Assembly (NCBI RefSeq): GCF_001556045.1
Contig: NZ_LSIC01000197.1
Span: forward strand, 1 to 64,000
Origin: Bradyrhizobium sp. CCH5-F6
GTDB lineage: Bacteria > Pseudomonadota > Alphaproteobacteria > Rhizobiales > Xanthobacteraceae
DNA: 64,000 bases
Direction of reading: 5' to 3'
This document shows, in pieces, positions 1-8,130 of the stretch. Below the pieces are notes generated by a model, which saw only the letters and a list, made by a program, of their open reading frames with translations, did no database searches and was not told the DNA's origin. Position numbers and translations under genes: made by a program. Each line of letters opens with the position of its first letter. Positions within the stretch are counted from its first letter, which is position 1.

Positions 1-60
1 CGCGAAGCGTGAGCTATGGTGCGCAATTGCGCACCTGAGAATCCATCGTGCGGCAGCGTC
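1..60. repeat. Interspersed repeat with 18-bp perfect palindrome
   Basis: Positions 18-35 form a perfect 18-bp palindrome with a central AATT flanked by GTGCGC/GCGCAC. Palindromes of this type are, as far as I recall, scattered in intergenic DNA of Bradyrhizobium relatives. The rest of 1-133 shows no gene. The repeat may extend past the left edge of the window. Confidence 0.55.
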
Positions 61-133
61 GGTGGATGAATGGATTCCGGGCTCGACGCTACGCGTCGCC
101 GCGGAATGCCGGTGGGCTAGAGTTTGGGCCGGC

Positions 134-757
134 CTAATCCGGCCGGATCATCTCGAACATGTTTTCCGGCTTGATCTCGAAATAATCGCCGCGGCGGCCG
201 GCGCGGACGATCGGGCGGGCGGCGGCGGTCTGGTAGACGCCGTCCATGATCAAGGTCTTGTCGATGTGGACGGCGACGACCTCGCCGAGCGTCAGCCAGG
301 CGTCGGTCTCCTTGCCGTCGGCGCCCTTGAGGCGGACGATGTCGGACACCTTGCACTCGAAGGCGACCGGGCTCTCAGCCACGCGCGGCACGTTGACGAG
401 CTTTCCGGGTACGGCGGTGAGCCCTGCAAGCTTGAACTCGTCGACCTCGGGCGCGACATGCGCCGCGGTCGCGTTCATCTGCTTCGCAAGGTCCATCGTG
501 GCGAGATTCCAGACGAACTCGCCGGTCTGCTGCATGTTCTCGACAGTGTCCTTCCAGTTGGTGGAGGAGAAGCCGATGATCGGCGGCACGTAACAGAACG
601 CGTTGAAGAAGCTGTAGGGCGCAAGATTGACGTGCCCCCTGGCGTCGCGGGAGGAGATCCAGCCGATCGGCCGCGGCGCGATGATGGCGTTGAAGGGATC
701 GTGCTTGAGGCCATGCCCCTTGGAAGGCTCATAAAAGTACAGGTCTTTGTCGGTCAC
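134..757 (-). CDS. Flavin reductase family protein (FMN-binding split barrel)
   Basis: A 207-residue cytoplasmic protein of the flavin-reductase-like FMN-binding family, which uses NAD(P)H to reduce free or bound flavin for partner oxygenases or binds FMN itself. The N-terminal part carries the family pattern PRPIGWISS followed by NLAPYSFFNAFCYVPP, the usual FMN-contacting strand and loop. I start it at the GTG at 757 because a purine-rich AGAAGGAAG lies just upstream; the longer open frame to 847 reads through a palindromic repeat and is not credible. The substrate is unknown. No partner oxygenase gene is adjacent; the next gene on this strand is a TetR regulator across a repeat. Confidence 0.85.
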   Translation of the reverse strand: MTDKDLYFYEPSKGHGLKHDPFNAIIAPRPIGWISSRDARGHVNLAPYSFFNAFCYVPPIIGFSSTNWKDTVENMQQTGEFVWNLATMDLAKQMNATAAHVAPEVDEFKLAGLTAVPGKLVNVPRVAESPVAFECKVSDIVRLKGADGKETDAWLTLGEVVAVHIDKTLIMDGVYQTAAARPIVRAGRRGDYFEIKPENMFEMIRPD

Positions 758-772
758 GCGGTGCTTCCTTCT

Positions 773-852
773 CGTCATTGCGAGCGCAGCGAAGCAATCC
801 AGAATCCCTCCGCGGAGACAGTCTGGATTGCTTCGCTGCGCTCGCAATGACG
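773..852. repeat. 80-bp palindromic repeat, perfect 31-bp arms
   Basis: Arms at 773-803 and 822-852 are exact inverted copies, beginning CGTCATTGCGAGCGCAGCGA, around an 18-base loop that itself contains CTCCGCGGAG. The transcript would fold into a very stable hairpin. It sits between a TetR gene and the flavin reductase start, so it could stop or attenuate read-through. A damaged copy lies at 4764-4873. Confidence 0.85.
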
Positions 853-934
853 GCGTTTGTTGGTCCGTCCTGGCCGCCTCCAGCCGGTCAGCCCGGGGCG
901 GCCGGCTGCTTATAGAGGGAAACCCACCGCCTCG

Positions 935-1534
935 TCAGTGGCGTGGCGACAGACCCGCGATGACGAAATCGATCATCTGGTCGATGGTCGGGCCAGGCTT
1001 GGTGGCACATTGGGCGATCATCTGGGGGTGGAAGAAGCGCACCATCGCAGTGCAGGAACACATCGCAGCCAGCTGCAGGTCCGGCGCCTCGAACTCGCCG
1101 GAGGCGACGCCTTGGGCGATCATCTGGCCGACCACGCCGGCGACACACTCCATATGGTTGACGCAGACCTGCCAGTCCTCCTGCATCGCGATCTCGACCA
1201 TCTCGTGCAACTTGTTGTCGCCGACATAGCGCTCGGTGTTCATGCGGTGGATGGTGGTGAGCAGCTCGCGGAAGCGCTCCTTGACCGGACCGGGTTTTGC
1301 GACGATCCGCTGGGCTTCGAGCTCGACCTCGCCCATGAGCGAGCGGGCCACCGCCTGATGGATCGCTTTCTTCGATTCGAAGAAGCGATAGACGTTGGCG
1401 GGGCTCATCCGGAGCTCCTTGGCGATATCCCCGACCGTGGTCTTCTGGTAGCCGATCTGGCGGAACAGCCGCTCAGCCACCTCGAGAATACGATCCCGGG
1501 TGTCGCCTTCGATATGTTCCGCAACCAGTGTCAT
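935..1534 (-). CDS. TetR/AcrR-family repressor of the RND operon
   Basis: A 199-residue TetR-family regulator. Residues 12-60 are the helix-turn-helix domain: DRILEVAERLFRQIGYQKTT followed by VGDIAKELRMSPANVYRFFESKKAI, which is the canonical TetR_N pattern. The C-terminal ligand domain has paired cysteines (CSCTAMV near residue 165). It is the last gene of a run of three on the minus strand, 34 bp after the RND pump gene, so it is most simply the local repressor of the adaptor and pump genes. A 26-bp imperfect palindrome upstream of the adaptor gene (6037-6062) is a plausible operator, which would make the system autoregulated. The inducer is unknown. Confidence 0.9.
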   Translation of the reverse strand: MTLVAEHIEGDTRDRILEVAERLFRQIGYQKTTVGDIAKELRMSPANVYRFFESKKAIHQAVARSLMGEVELEAQRIVAKPGPVKERFRELLTTIHRMNTERYVGDNKLHEMVEIAMQEDWQVCVNHMECVAGVVGQMIAQGVASGEFEAPDLQLAAMCSCTAMVRFFHPQMIAQCATKPGPTIDQMIDFVIAGLSPRH

Positions 1535-1568
1535 TTGTCAGGACTCGTCCGTCAGCACTTCATGTCAC

Positions 1569-4500
1569 TTATTCAGCCGCTTCAGCAAGCGGAATTGCCG
1601 GATGCTCATCGCTGCCATGCTGCGGCGCGGCAGGCTGTTCGGGGGTACCTGCTTCATCCAGGCTCTTCCTGAACCACAGCGCGTAGAGACCCGGCAGATA
1701 CAGGAGCGTCAGGAAGGTCGCGACGAACAATCCGCCCATGATGGTGATCGCCATCGGGCCCCAGAAGGCCGAGCGCGACAGCGGAATCATGGCGAGGATG
1801 GCGGCGAGCGCCGTCAACACCACGGGCCGGGCGCGGCGGACGGTGGCTTCCACGATCGCCTCTCGGCGCGTCAGGCCGTGCGAGACGTCGGTCTCGATCT
1901 GGTCGACCAGGATGACCGTGTTGCGCATGATCATGCCGGCGAGCGCGATCAGACCGAGCAGCGCCACGAAGCCGAACGGCGCGTTGGCCACGTTGAGCCC
2001 GAGCGAGGCGCCGACGATGCCGAGCGGCGCGGTCAGGAACACCAGGATCAGGCGCGAGAAGCTCTGCAGCTGGATCATCAGCAGCGTCAGCATCACCATG
2101 ACCATCACCGGGAAGAGGATGAAGATAGAGGCATTGCCCTTGGCCGACTCCTCGAAGGCGCCGCCCGGCTCGATTCGGTAGGCGGGCTCGAGATGGTCCT
2201 GGATCGCCTTCAGCTTCGGCGCGATCTGATTGGTGACGTCGGGCGCTTGCACGCCGTCGACGACGTCGGAGCGCACGGTGATCGCCATGTCGCGGTTGCG
2301 CCGCCACATGATCGGCTCTTCATGGGCATACTCGATCTTGGCGATCTGCTGCAGCGGCACAGCCACCCCATTGCGCGAGGTGATGGTGAGATCACCGACA
2401 CCGCCGAGGTCGAGGCGTTCGGACGGGACCGCGCGGGCAACCACGCCGACCTTCTCGATGCCGTCACGCACGGTGGTGACCTGCGAGCCCGAGATCAGCA
2501 TGGAGAGCGCCTGCGAGACGTCCTGGGGGGTCAGGCCCATCGCGCGAGCGCGGTCCTGGTCGACGACGAGCTTGAGGTAAGGCGACTGCTCGTTCCAGTC
2601 GAGCTGGACGTCCTTGACGCTCTTGTTCTGCCGCATGACGTCGCGGACCTGGTAGGCGATCTCGCGCACCTTGTTGGCGTCGGGGCCGATCACGCGGAAC
2701 TGGACGGGGAAGCCGACCGGCGGGCCGAAATTGAAGCGGTCGACGCGCACGCGCGCCTCGGTGAGCATGCCGTCGGCGACCGCATTCTCGATCTTGGCCT
2801 TGATGCGTTCGCGCGCCTCGACGCCCTTGGCGACGATGACGATCTCGGCGAACGCCTCGTTCGGGAGCTGCGGATTGAGGCCGAGCCAGAAGCGCGGCGA
2901 GCCCTGGCCGACATAGGAAGTATAGGTCTCGATGTCCTTGTCGTCCTTGAGCAGCGTCTCGGCCTTCTTCACCGTCTTCTCGGTGACGTTGAAGGCGGTG
3001 CCTTCAGGCAGGCGCAGCTGGAAGAACAGCTCGGGCCGTTCGGACAGCGGGAAGAACTGTTGCTGCACCTGGCCGAAGCCGACGATCGAGGCGACGAAGA
3101 CGCCGACGGTCGCAACCACCACCGTGATGCGGTGGTTGACGCACCATTGCACGATGGCGCGCAGGCCGCGGTACATGCGGGTCTCGTAGATCGCGTGCGG
3201 GTCGCTGTTGTGGTGGGCCTTCATATCGGGCAGCAGCTTGACGCCGATATAGGGCGTGAAGATCACCGCCACGAACCAGGAGGCGACCAGCGCGATCGCC
3301 ACGATCCAGAAGATGCTGCCGGCATATTCGCCGACCGCGGAATTGGCAAAGCCGATGGGGAGGAAGCCAGCGGCCGTGACCAGCGTTCCCGTGAGCATCG
3401 GAAACGCAGTTGATTCCCAGGCAAAGGACGCCGCGCGCATGCGGTCCCAGCCCTGCTCCATCTTCACCACCATCATCTCGACCGCGATGATGGCGTCGTC
3501 GACGAGCAGGCCGAGCGCAATGATCAGGGCGCCGAGCGTAATGCGATGCAGGTCGAGCGACATCGTGTTCATGACGATGAAGACGATGCCGAGCACCAGC
3601 GGCACCGACAGCGCGACCACGATGCCGGTGCGCCAGCCGAGCGCCAGGAACGAGACGAACAGCACGATGACGAGCGCCTCCATGAAGGAGCGCACGAACT
3701 CGCCGACGGCGTGCTCGACCACCTTGGGCTGATCGGCGATGAGCTTGACGTCGATGCCCTGCGGCACCGACTTCATGAATTCGGCCGTCGCCTTCTCGAC
3801 CTCCTTGCCGAGATCGAGGATGTTGGCGCCCTTGGCGGTGACGACGCCGATACCGATCGCGGGCTTGCCTTCCTGACGGACGACGAAGCTCGGCGGATCG
3901 ACAAAGCCATGGGTGACGGTGGCGATGTCGCCGAGCCGGAACACGCGGCCGTTGCTCTCGACCGGCGTTTCCGCGACGGCCTTGGCGCCGTCGAGTGCGC
4001 CGGTGACCCGCAGCGGCACGCGCTGCGAGGAGGTCTCGACCGTGCCGGCCGGCGTCACGTTGTTCTGCTTGGCGAGCGAATCGAACAGCGCCTGCGGCGT
4101 GATGCCGAGGGTGGCGAGCTTGGCGTGGGAGAATTCGACGAAGATGCGCTCGTCCTGATTGCCGTAGACGTCGACCTTGGTGACGCCGGGCACCTTAAGC
4201 AGGCGCTGGCGGAAGCCTTCCGAGACCTTCTTGAGCTGGGCATAGTCGGCGCCATCGCCGGTCATCATGTAGAGGATGGAATCGACGTCGGAGAACTCGT
4301 CGTTGACCACCGGCCCAAGGATGCCGGACGGCAGCTGGCCCTGCACGTCGACCAGCTTCTTGCGCAGCAAATAGAAGAGATAGGGCACGTCCTTCGGCGG
4401 CGTGCTGTCGCGGAAGGTCACCTGGAGCGCGGTGAAGGCGGGCTTGGAATAGGTCTGCACCTTCTCGAAATAGGGCAGCTCCTGGATCTTCTTCTCGATG

Positions 4501-4706
4501 GGATCGGCGACCTGGGTCTGCATCTCCTGCGCGGTCGCGCCCGGCCAGATCACGGAGACGTTGACCACCTTCACCGTGAAGAACGGATCCTCGCCGCGGC
4601 CAAGCTTCGAATAGGAGAAGAGGCCGGCGACGCCGAGCACGATCATCAGGAAGAGCACCAGCGTCGGATGGCTGACGGCCCAGGCCGAAAGATTGAAGCG
4701 CTTCAT
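1569..4706 (-). CDS. RND-family efflux pump, inner-membrane permease
   Basis: A 1045-residue AcrB/AcrD/AcrF-type permease, normal length for the hydrophobe/amphiphile efflux group; it would use the proton gradient to export drugs or other small molecules through an adaptor and an outer membrane channel. The first membrane helix is at residues 12-33, followed by a periplasmic domain, then the helix block with LGLLVDDAIIAVEM carrying the paired aspartates of the proton relay. The second half has LAGMIMRNTVILVDQI, with arginine where AcrB has the relay lysine (KNA), as in a subset of the family. Start chosen at the ATG at 4706, where GGAGAG precedes MKRFNLSAWAV. It lies downstream of the adaptor gene and upstream of tetR. 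No TolC-like channel gene is in the window. Confidence 0.93.
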   Translation of the reverse strand: MKRFNLSAWAVSHPTLVLFLMIVLGVAGLFSYSKLGRGEDPFFTVKVVNVSVIWPGATAQEMQTQVADPIEKKIQELPYFEKVQTYSKPAFTALQVTFRDSTPPKDVPYLFYLLRKKLVDVQGQLPSGILGPVVNDEFSDVDSILYMMTGDGADYAQLKKVSEGFRQRLLKVPGVTKVDVYGNQDERIFVEFSHAKLATLGITPQALFDSLAKQNNVTPAGTVETSSQRVPLRVTGALDGAKAVAETPVESNGRVFRLGDIATVTHGFVDPPSFVVRQEGKPAIGIGVVTAKGANILDLGKEVEKATAEFMKSVPQGIDVKLIADQPKVVEHAVGEFVRSFMEALVIVLFVSFLALGWRTGIVVALSVPLVLGIVFIVMNTMSLDLHRITLGALIIALGLLVDDAIIAVEMMVVKMEQGWDRMRAASFAWESTAFPMLTGTLVTAAGFLPIGFANSAVGEYAGSIFWIVAIALVASWFVAVIFTPYIGVKLLPDMKAHHNSDPHAIYETRMYRGLRAIVQWCVNHRITVVVATVGVFVASIVGFGQVQQQFFPLSERPELFFQLRLPEGTAFNVTEKTVKKAETLLKDDKDIETYTSYVGQGSPRFWLGLNPQLPNEAFAEIVIVAKGVEARERIKAKIENAVADGMLTEARVRVDRFNFGPPVGFPVQFRVIGPDANKVREIAYQVRDVMRQNKSVKDVQLDWNEQSPYLKLVVDQDRARAMGLTPQDVSQALSMLISGSQVTTVRDGIEKVGVVARAVPSERLDLGGVGDLTITSRNGVAVPLQQIAKIEYAHEEPIMWRRNRDMAITVRSDVVDGVQAPDVTNQIAPKLKAIQDHLEPAYRIEPGGAFEESAKGNASIFILFPVMVMVMLTLLMIQLQSFSRLILVFLTAPLGIVGASLGLNVANAPFGFVALLGLIALAGMIMRNTVILVDQIETDVSHGLTRREAIVEATVRRARPVVLTALAAILAMIPLSRSAFWGPMAITIMGGLFVATFLTLLYLPGLYALWFRKSLDEAGTPEQPAAPQHGSDEHPAIPLAEAAE

Positions 4707-4763
4707 CGCACTCTCCGAAAGACGATCCAATTGCCAAAAACGACAGCCAGCCTGTTCAACACA

Positions 4764-4873
4764 TCATCGCGAGGCAGCGAAGCAATCCAGGGGGCTGGGC
4801 AAGTTCTGGATCGCTTCGCCGCTTCAGCCCCAGCATTTGCGCTCGGGCCGAAACTCGCCTCGCAAAGACGGCA
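4764..4873. repeat. Damaged copy of the 773-852 palindromic repeat
   Basis: The left arm (around 4765-4791, GCAGCGAAGCAATCCAG) and the first half of the right arm (CTGGATCGCTTCGCCGC, 4817-4833) match the repeat at 773-852. The right arm is then interrupted by roughly 30 extra bases before its end (CTCGCAAAGACGG, 4861-4873). It sits inside the efflux operon, between the adaptor and pump genes. Confidence 0.6.
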
Positions 4874-4884
4874 ACTCGTAAACC

Positions 4885-5991
4885 TTAGAACGACAGCGAC
4901 GACACGATCCGCACCCTCTGGTTCGGATCGAGCTTCTGCACGCCAAGGGCGACGATCTTGGCGCCCTCTTCCACACCGCCGGTGATGATCACGTCGTTGC
5001 TCTCGTAGGACTTCACCGTGACGGGCTTCAGTGTGACCGCGCCGTTGTCGTCGACGACGTAGAACGACGGCTTGTCGCCTGCATTGAACAGCGCCGACAG
5101 CGGCAACCGTGCGACGCGCTCGGTGGCGGCGTCCGACAGCGTCAGCGTCGCGGTCATGCCGAGCGCAACCTTGTCGTCGGCCTCGGGCAGCGAGAATTTT
5201 GCAAGGTACGTCCGCGTGGCCGGATCGGCTGTCGGCGCGATCTCGCGCAGCTTGGCCGCGTATTTCTTGTTCGGCTCGGACCAAAGAGTGACGCTGGCGG
5301 CGCCCGTCTTGGCGCGCCCGACCAGCGTCTCAGGGATCGCGACGACCGCTTCCTTCTCGGCAAAGCGGGCGACACGGATCGAAGCCTGGCCCGCGGCAAC
5401 CACCTGGCCGGGCTCGATCAGCGTTGCGGTGACGACGCCACGGGCGTCGGCATTGAGCGTCGCGTAGGAAAGAGAATTCTTGGTCAGTTCGACCGAGCGC
5501 TCGGCCCGGTTCAGGCGCGCACGGGCCTCGTCGGCGGCAGCGCGGCTCGAATCCAGCTGCGCATCGGTGGTCCAGCCCTTGGCCTTCAAATCCTTGGCGC
5601 GCTGCTCGGCGGCGGCGGCCTGGGCCAGCACGCCGGTCGCGGCAGTCTGCTCGGCGACGGCCTGCTCGGCCTGGAGCTTCAGATCCACCTCGTCGAGGGT
5701 GGCGAGCGGCTGGCCGATCTCGACGGTCTGGCCGACCTCCACCAGGCGCTTGGCGACCTTGCCGGCGACGCGAAAGCCGAGATCGCTCTCGATCCGGGGC
5801 CTGATCGTGCCGACGAAGCTGCGCTCCGGCGTCTCGGCAACATAGTGCGCGGTCGCGACCAAAACCGGCCGCGGCGGCTCCGCCTTCTCGGCGACGGTGT
5901 CATTGCACCCGGCCAGCGCTGCGGCCATCAGGGCCAGCGACATACCTACCAATAGCTTGGAATAGCTGGACAAAACGGACCGGACGAACAT
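4885..5991 (-). CDS. RND efflux periplasmic adaptor lipoprotein
   Basis: A 368-residue HlyD/AcrA-type membrane fusion protein linking the RND pump to an outer membrane channel. The N-terminus is a lipoprotein signal: a hydrophobic stretch ending LAAALAGC-like (LMAAALAGC, Cys29), so the mature protein should be lipid-anchored in the periplasm. The barrel/lipoyl half GFRVAGKVAKRLVEVGQTVEIGQ (around 70-95), an alanine-rich coiled-coil hairpin (about 105-175) and the returning lipoyl half LNADARGVVTATLIEPGQV follow in the usual order. It is first in the minus-strand operon adaptor-pump-TetR. A repeat remnant lies in the 178-bp gap before the pump gene. Confidence 0.92.
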   Translation of the reverse strand: MFVRSVLSSYSKLLVGMSLALMAAALAGCNDTVAEKAEPPRPVLVATAHYVAETPERSFVGTIRPRIESDLGFRVAGKVAKRLVEVGQTVEIGQPLATLDEVDLKLQAEQAVAEQTAATGVLAQAAAAEQRAKDLKAKGWTTDAQLDSSRAAADEARARLNRAERSVELTKNSLSYATLNADARGVVTATLIEPGQVVAAGQASIRVARFAEKEAVVAIPETLVGRAKTGAASVTLWSEPNKKYAAKLREIAPTADPATRTYLAKFSLPEADDKVALGMTATLTLSDAATERVARLPLSALFNAGDKPSFYVVDDNGAVTLKPVTVKSYESNDVIITGGVEEGAKIVALGVQKLDPNQRVRIVSSLSF

Positions 5992-6036
5992 GAAAGGACA
6001 CTCCTGCAGCTCGAATGAGAGGAATGTCGACTAATC

Positions 6037-6062
6037 ACTGATGAAAGTCAATATTCGTCAGT
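6037..6062. promoter_or_regulatory. Candidate TetR operator upstream of the RND operon
   Basis: Arms ACTGATGAA (6037-6045) and TTCGTCAGT (6054-6062) are inverted copies with one mismatch in nine, spaced by eight bases. On the minus strand the spacer reads TATTGACT, containing a -35-like TTGACT, so a bound repressor would cover the promoter. It is 46 bp before the adaptor start. Size and symmetry fit TetR-family operators; the link to the TetR gene at 935-1534 is inference. Confidence 0.55.
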
Positions 6063-6194
6063 CATCAGGAAAGCGTGATCGTTAAGAGGCGGTAACCTCT
6101 CTGATATCTTGGCGAGCGCAAGGGCCATGACTCTTGAAGTGGGCGACTACTCGCCACGCGTGTCCGGGCCCTGGCTTTGCGAGGGCCGCGTCGG

Positions 6195-7541
6195 TTACGG
6201 CCTCTCGTCGGCGAACTCGTGCTTGCTGTCGTGGCCACCGACGAAGACAAGGATTCCGGCGATCAGCGGCAGCGCCGCGAGCACGAGGAGGCCGGTCGAG
6301 GTCTGGCCGGTGGCTTCCTTGACCCAGCCGATCAGGTAGGGACCGCCGAAGCCCGCGAGATTGCCGATCGAGTTGATCAGGGCGATGCCGCCGGCAGCCG
6401 CGGTGCCGGAGAGCCACGCGGTCGGCAGGGTCCAGAACACGCCGAAGCAGCAGAACACACCGATCGCGGCCACCGTCAGCACCACCATCGTCAGGGTGGG
6501 ATCGGTGAGATAGGAGGAGATGGCGAGCGCGACGGCGGTGAGCAGCAGCGGTGCGCCCACATGCATCACGCGTTCACGCGTCGCATCCGAATGCCGCGCC
6601 CACAGGATCATGGCGATGGTGCCGAACAGATACGGGATCGCGGTGACGAAGCCGGTCTGCGCGTTGGTGAGGCCGAACGCCTTGACGATCTGCGGCAGCC
6701 AGAACTGCATGCCGTAGAGCGCGCCGACGAAGCCGAAATAGATCAGGCTGAGCGCGATCACCTTCGGCGAAGACAGCGCCTCGCCGAGCGACAAATGCTT
6801 CGCCGCCTGCTTTGCGGCGACTTCCGAGTCGAGCTTCGCCTTGAGCCAGGCTTTCTGCTCGGCCGAGAGCCAGTCGGCCTTCTCCGGCTTGTCGGTCAGA
6901 TAGAACCAGGTGACGATGCCGAGCAGCACGGACGGGATGCCCTCGATGATGAACAGCCACTGCCAGCCCTTCAGGCCCATCATGCCGTCGAGCCCGAGCA
7001 GCAAGCCCGAGACCGGCGCGCCGATGACGGTCGAGACCGGCACCGCAATGGCGAAGGCCGCAAGAAAGCGGGCGCGATATTCGGCCGGATACCAATAGGT
7101 GAGGTAGAGGATGATGCCGGGAAAGAAGCCGGCCTCGGCGACGCCGAGCAGGAAGCGCAGGACGTAGAAGCTCGTGACGCCGCTGACCGCCGCCATCAGT
7201 GCCGAGATGATGCCCCAGGTCACCATGATGCGGGCGATCCATCGGCTCGCGCCGAATTTCTCCAGCGCGAGATTGCTCGGCACCTCGAAGATGAAGTAGC
7301 CGATGAAGAAGATGCCGGCGCCCCATGAGAAGATCAGCGGGGTGAACTTCAGCTCCGCGTTCATGGTGAGCGCGGCGAAGCCGAGATTGACACGGTCGAG
7401 ATAGGAGAAGAAGTAGGCCAGCACCAGGAACGGAATCAGCCGCCACGAGATGGCGCGGATGGTCGATGTCTCGATTTCGCTCTTGCTGACGTTCTTGCTG
7501 GCACCGCCGGCGGAACCGGCATAGGCGGTGGTCTGGCTCAT
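6195..7541 (-). CDS. MFS transporter, anion:cation symporter (ACS) type
   Basis: A 448-residue major facilitator protein of the ACS group (tartrate, phthalate, hexuronate, 4-hydroxyphenylacetate permeases). After a soluble N-terminal tail it shows LVLAYFFSYLDRVNLGFAAL (helix 1 with the family DRVN motif), then FEVPSNLALEKFGASRWIAR, the ACS loop 2-3 signature, and about twelve hydrophobic helices with a central charged loop near residues 215-245. It likely imports an organic acid with protons. The start is supported by a strong GGGGGAAG four bases before the ATG. It is a single gene divergent from the DUF2809 gene, with no catabolic enzyme next to it, so the substrate is not predictable. Confidence 0.9.
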   Translation of the reverse strand: MSQTTAYAGSAGGASKNVSKSEIETSTIRAISWRLIPFLVLAYFFSYLDRVNLGFAALTMNAELKFTPLIFSWGAGIFFIGYFIFEVPSNLALEKFGASRWIARIMVTWGIISALMAAVSGVTSFYVLRFLLGVAEAGFFPGIILYLTYWYPAEYRARFLAAFAIAVPVSTVIGAPVSGLLLGLDGMMGLKGWQWLFIIEGIPSVLLGIVTWFYLTDKPEKADWLSAEQKAWLKAKLDSEVAAKQAAKHLSLGEALSSPKVIALSLIYFGFVGALYGMQFWLPQIVKAFGLTNAQTGFVTAIPYLFGTIAMILWARHSDATRERVMHVGAPLLLTAVALAISSYLTDPTLTMVVLTVAAIGVFCCFGVFWTLPTAWLSGTAAAGGIALINSIGNLAGFGGPYLIGWVKEATGQTSTGLLVLAALPLIAGILVFVGGHDSKHEFADERP

Positions 7542-7621
7542 GGCTTCCCCCGGGTTGTTGCTTTTCTAGGGCCTGAGTGGCGGTTTTGAGCATCGCGGGC
7601 AAAGAGTCAATGGAGCGAGCA

Positions 7622-8038
7622 ATGCATGTGGCGCAACCGGATCAACCTGTTGCGCCGATCCGGACATCGCTGATCCGCGCAGCGCTCGCGCTCGCTGTGA
7701 TCGCCTGCGGGCTGAGCTTGCGCTGGTACGGCTTTCCGCTCGGGCTTCCAGCCTTCGTGGTGAAATATGGCGGCTCGCTGTTGTGGGCGACGATGGTGTT
7801 CCTGCTCGTCGGGGGTGCGCTGCCGCGCCTGCCCCGTACGCAGATCGCAATCATCGCAATGACAATCGCGGCCCTGGTCGAGTTCTCCCGGCTGGTGCAT
7901 ACGCCTTGGCTCGATGCGTTCCGGCTGAGCACGGCCGGCGCGCTGCTGCTGGGGCGCATCTTCTCGCTGTGGAATTTGGCAGCTTATGCGGTGGGTATCT
8001 TGCTCGGCATTTGCATCGATCGGCTCGTCGCGCGGTAG
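7622..8038 (+). CDS. DUF2809 family small membrane protein
   Basis: A 138-residue membrane protein with about four hydrophobic segments. The middle contains FVVKYGGSLLWATMVFLLVGG and the later EFSRLVHTPWLDAFRLSTAGALLLG pattern, both typical of the DUF2809 family, whose function is not known. An in-frame GTG at 7577 and an ATG at 7610 lie upstream; I prefer the ATG at 7622 because GGAG precedes it by six bases. It stands alone, divergent from the MFS gene. Confidence 0.75.
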   Translation: MHVAQPDQPVAPIRTSLIRAALALAVIACGLSLRWYGFPLGLPAFVVKYGGSLLWATMVFLLVGGALPRLPRTQIAIIAMTIAALVEFSRLVHTPWLDAFRLSTAGALLLGRIFSLWNLAAYAVGILLGICIDRLVAR

Positions 8039-8130
8039 CGCCGTGCCCACCATTTCGCCTCATGTCGTGGCAATGGTGGCACTCTAGGCTTTGCCTATCT
8101 TTGCGAGAGCGGCACCGTGGCGAGCAACAT

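Noticed and set aside
134..847. Longer flavin reductase with start at 847
   Set aside because: The added 30 residues come from the palindromic repeat at 773-852; the GTG at 757 has a ribosome site.
1500..3413. 637-residue plus-strand frame opposite the RND pump
   Set aside because: Shadow of the pump gene; the protein is a run of D, R, H and G with no domain.
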